Assembly: GCA_033765345.1 (NCBI GenBank)
Contig: JANRIC010000183.1
Coordinates: 1-14,954 of the forward strand
Direction: 5' to 3'
DNA length: 14,954 bases
Source: JANRIC01 sp033765345
GTDB taxonomy: Bacteria; Bacteroidota; Bacteroidia; Cytophagales; Microscillaceae
Position numbers and translations under genes: made by a program
The notes under the pieces: model-generated
Told to the model about the DNA's origin: nothing
Database searches by the model: none
Seen by the model: the letters and a program-made list of their open reading frames with translations, nothing else
Shown: in pieces, positions 14,600 to 14,954 of the stretch
Layout: the number at the start of each line of letters is the position of its first letter
How positions within the stretch are numbered: position 1 is the first letter of the stretch

Positions 14600-14833
14600 T
14601 TATTCATTTTGAAACATTTTAATCGTATAATCCAATAGCTCCTTACCTCCCCATTCGCCGTGTCCGGGTACTACAATCTTTGTATCTGGGTATTTATTTT
14701 TGATTTGGGTCACGGTTTCAGACCAAGCTGCAACATTGGCGTCAGCAAGGTTTCCTTTGCTGGCGTTCATTGCTTTGATCAGGCATCCTCCAAAAATGAT
14801 CCTTTCACTGGGGATACTGATAACTTCGGAAAA
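14600..14833 (-). pseudogene. C-terminal remnant of a subclass B1 metallo-beta-lactamase-fold protein
   Basis: Reading the minus strand from about 14833 to the TAA at 14600-14602 gives about 77 codons that match the end of B1-type metallo-beta-lactamases. ISIPSERIIFGGCLIK carries the Cys zinc ligand, GNLADANVAAW is the conserved following helix, and IVVPGHGEWGG carries the last His zinc ligand. These enzymes are zinc hydrolases, normally secreted to the periplasm. The N-terminal two thirds, with HxHxD and the third His, are missing. An in-frame TAG lies just upstream (14834-14836), the first internal ATG would leave only 56 codons, and the preceding sequence in all frames is unrelated and AT-rich. 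The gene is therefore truncated, most likely by insertion or deletion near 14,830. No resistance function is expected from this fragment. Confidence 0.8.
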
Positions 14834-14954
14834 CTATTAAGAATAAAGATAAGAGGCAAAAATATTGAAAAACTGAGATAAATTTTGTTATTTAAGGTCA
14901 AAAATAAGCTAATATGACACTTTTAAACTACCTTGAAAGTTTACTATCCCATTA
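14834..14954. other. AT-rich DNA abutting the truncated lactamase gene
   Basis: No coding potential is visible here. On the minus strand it has stops in all frames and nothing like a lactamase N-terminus. It may be the end of an insertion element that lies mostly outside the window, but no terminal repeat or transposase can be shown. Confidence 0.35.

Noticed and set aside
1..14954. tRNA, rRNA or CRISPR array
   Set aside because: No cloverleaf with a T-arm GGTTCGA motif in suitable context (the GGTTCGAAA near 13710 is inside the metallopeptidase gene), no rRNA-like sequence and no evenly spaced repeats were found by eye.

Overview
The window looks like chromosomal DNA from a member of the Bacteroidota, probably a Cytophagales-type environmental bacterium. 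The evidence is the AT-rich intergenic DNA, weak ribosome binding sites, two matches to the Bacteroidota promoter pattern (TTTG / TAnnTTTG), and proteins typical of the phylum: a DUF4386 membrane protein, a PepSY-like secreted protein, small outer-membrane beta-barrels and a GH9 glycosidase with an N-terminal Ig-like domain. The assignment comes from content only; no marker gene such as rRNA or a tRNA is present.

Left part (1-3976). A DUF4386-family membrane protein (488-1186) is followed by a long AT-rich gap holding a palindromic element. Next comes a consensus promoter (1656-1687) opening a structured leader of about 310 nt with a 43-codon ORF, then a thioredoxin-fold protein with an altered CxxS active site (2006-2365), then an orphan PcfJ-like protein (2627-3976). 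Base composition and context suggest accessory DNA.

Middle part (3961-7211). A 3.1-kb cassette is bounded by a perfect 64-bp direct repeat (3984-4047 and 7123-7186). Inside it are two nearly identical minus-strand outer-membrane beta-barrel genes, 1,996 bp apart without an indel, flanking a PD-(D/E)XK (Rpn/transposase-like) nuclease gene. The second barrel copy is broken by one nonsense codon (TAC to TAA) and is otherwise collinear over all 269 codons.

Right part (7212-14954). A secreted PepSY-like protein is divergent from full-length pyruvate carboxylase (7983-11447). Pyruvate carboxylase is followed 20 bp later by a secreted GH9 glycoside hydrolase (11468-13159). Convergent to that pair is a YgjP-type zinc metallopeptidase that starts at TTG, and divergent from it is a small four-helix membrane protein. 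At the right edge lies the C-terminal remnant of a subclass B1 metallo-beta-lactamase on the minus strand, still followed by a strong terminator hairpin but cut off at about 14,830 by unrelated AT-rich DNA.

Functionally, the right part carries housekeeping carbon metabolism (anaplerosis and glucan breakdown). The left and middle parts are recombination-prone accessory DNA. I see no tRNA, rRNA, CRISPR array or complete insertion sequence.
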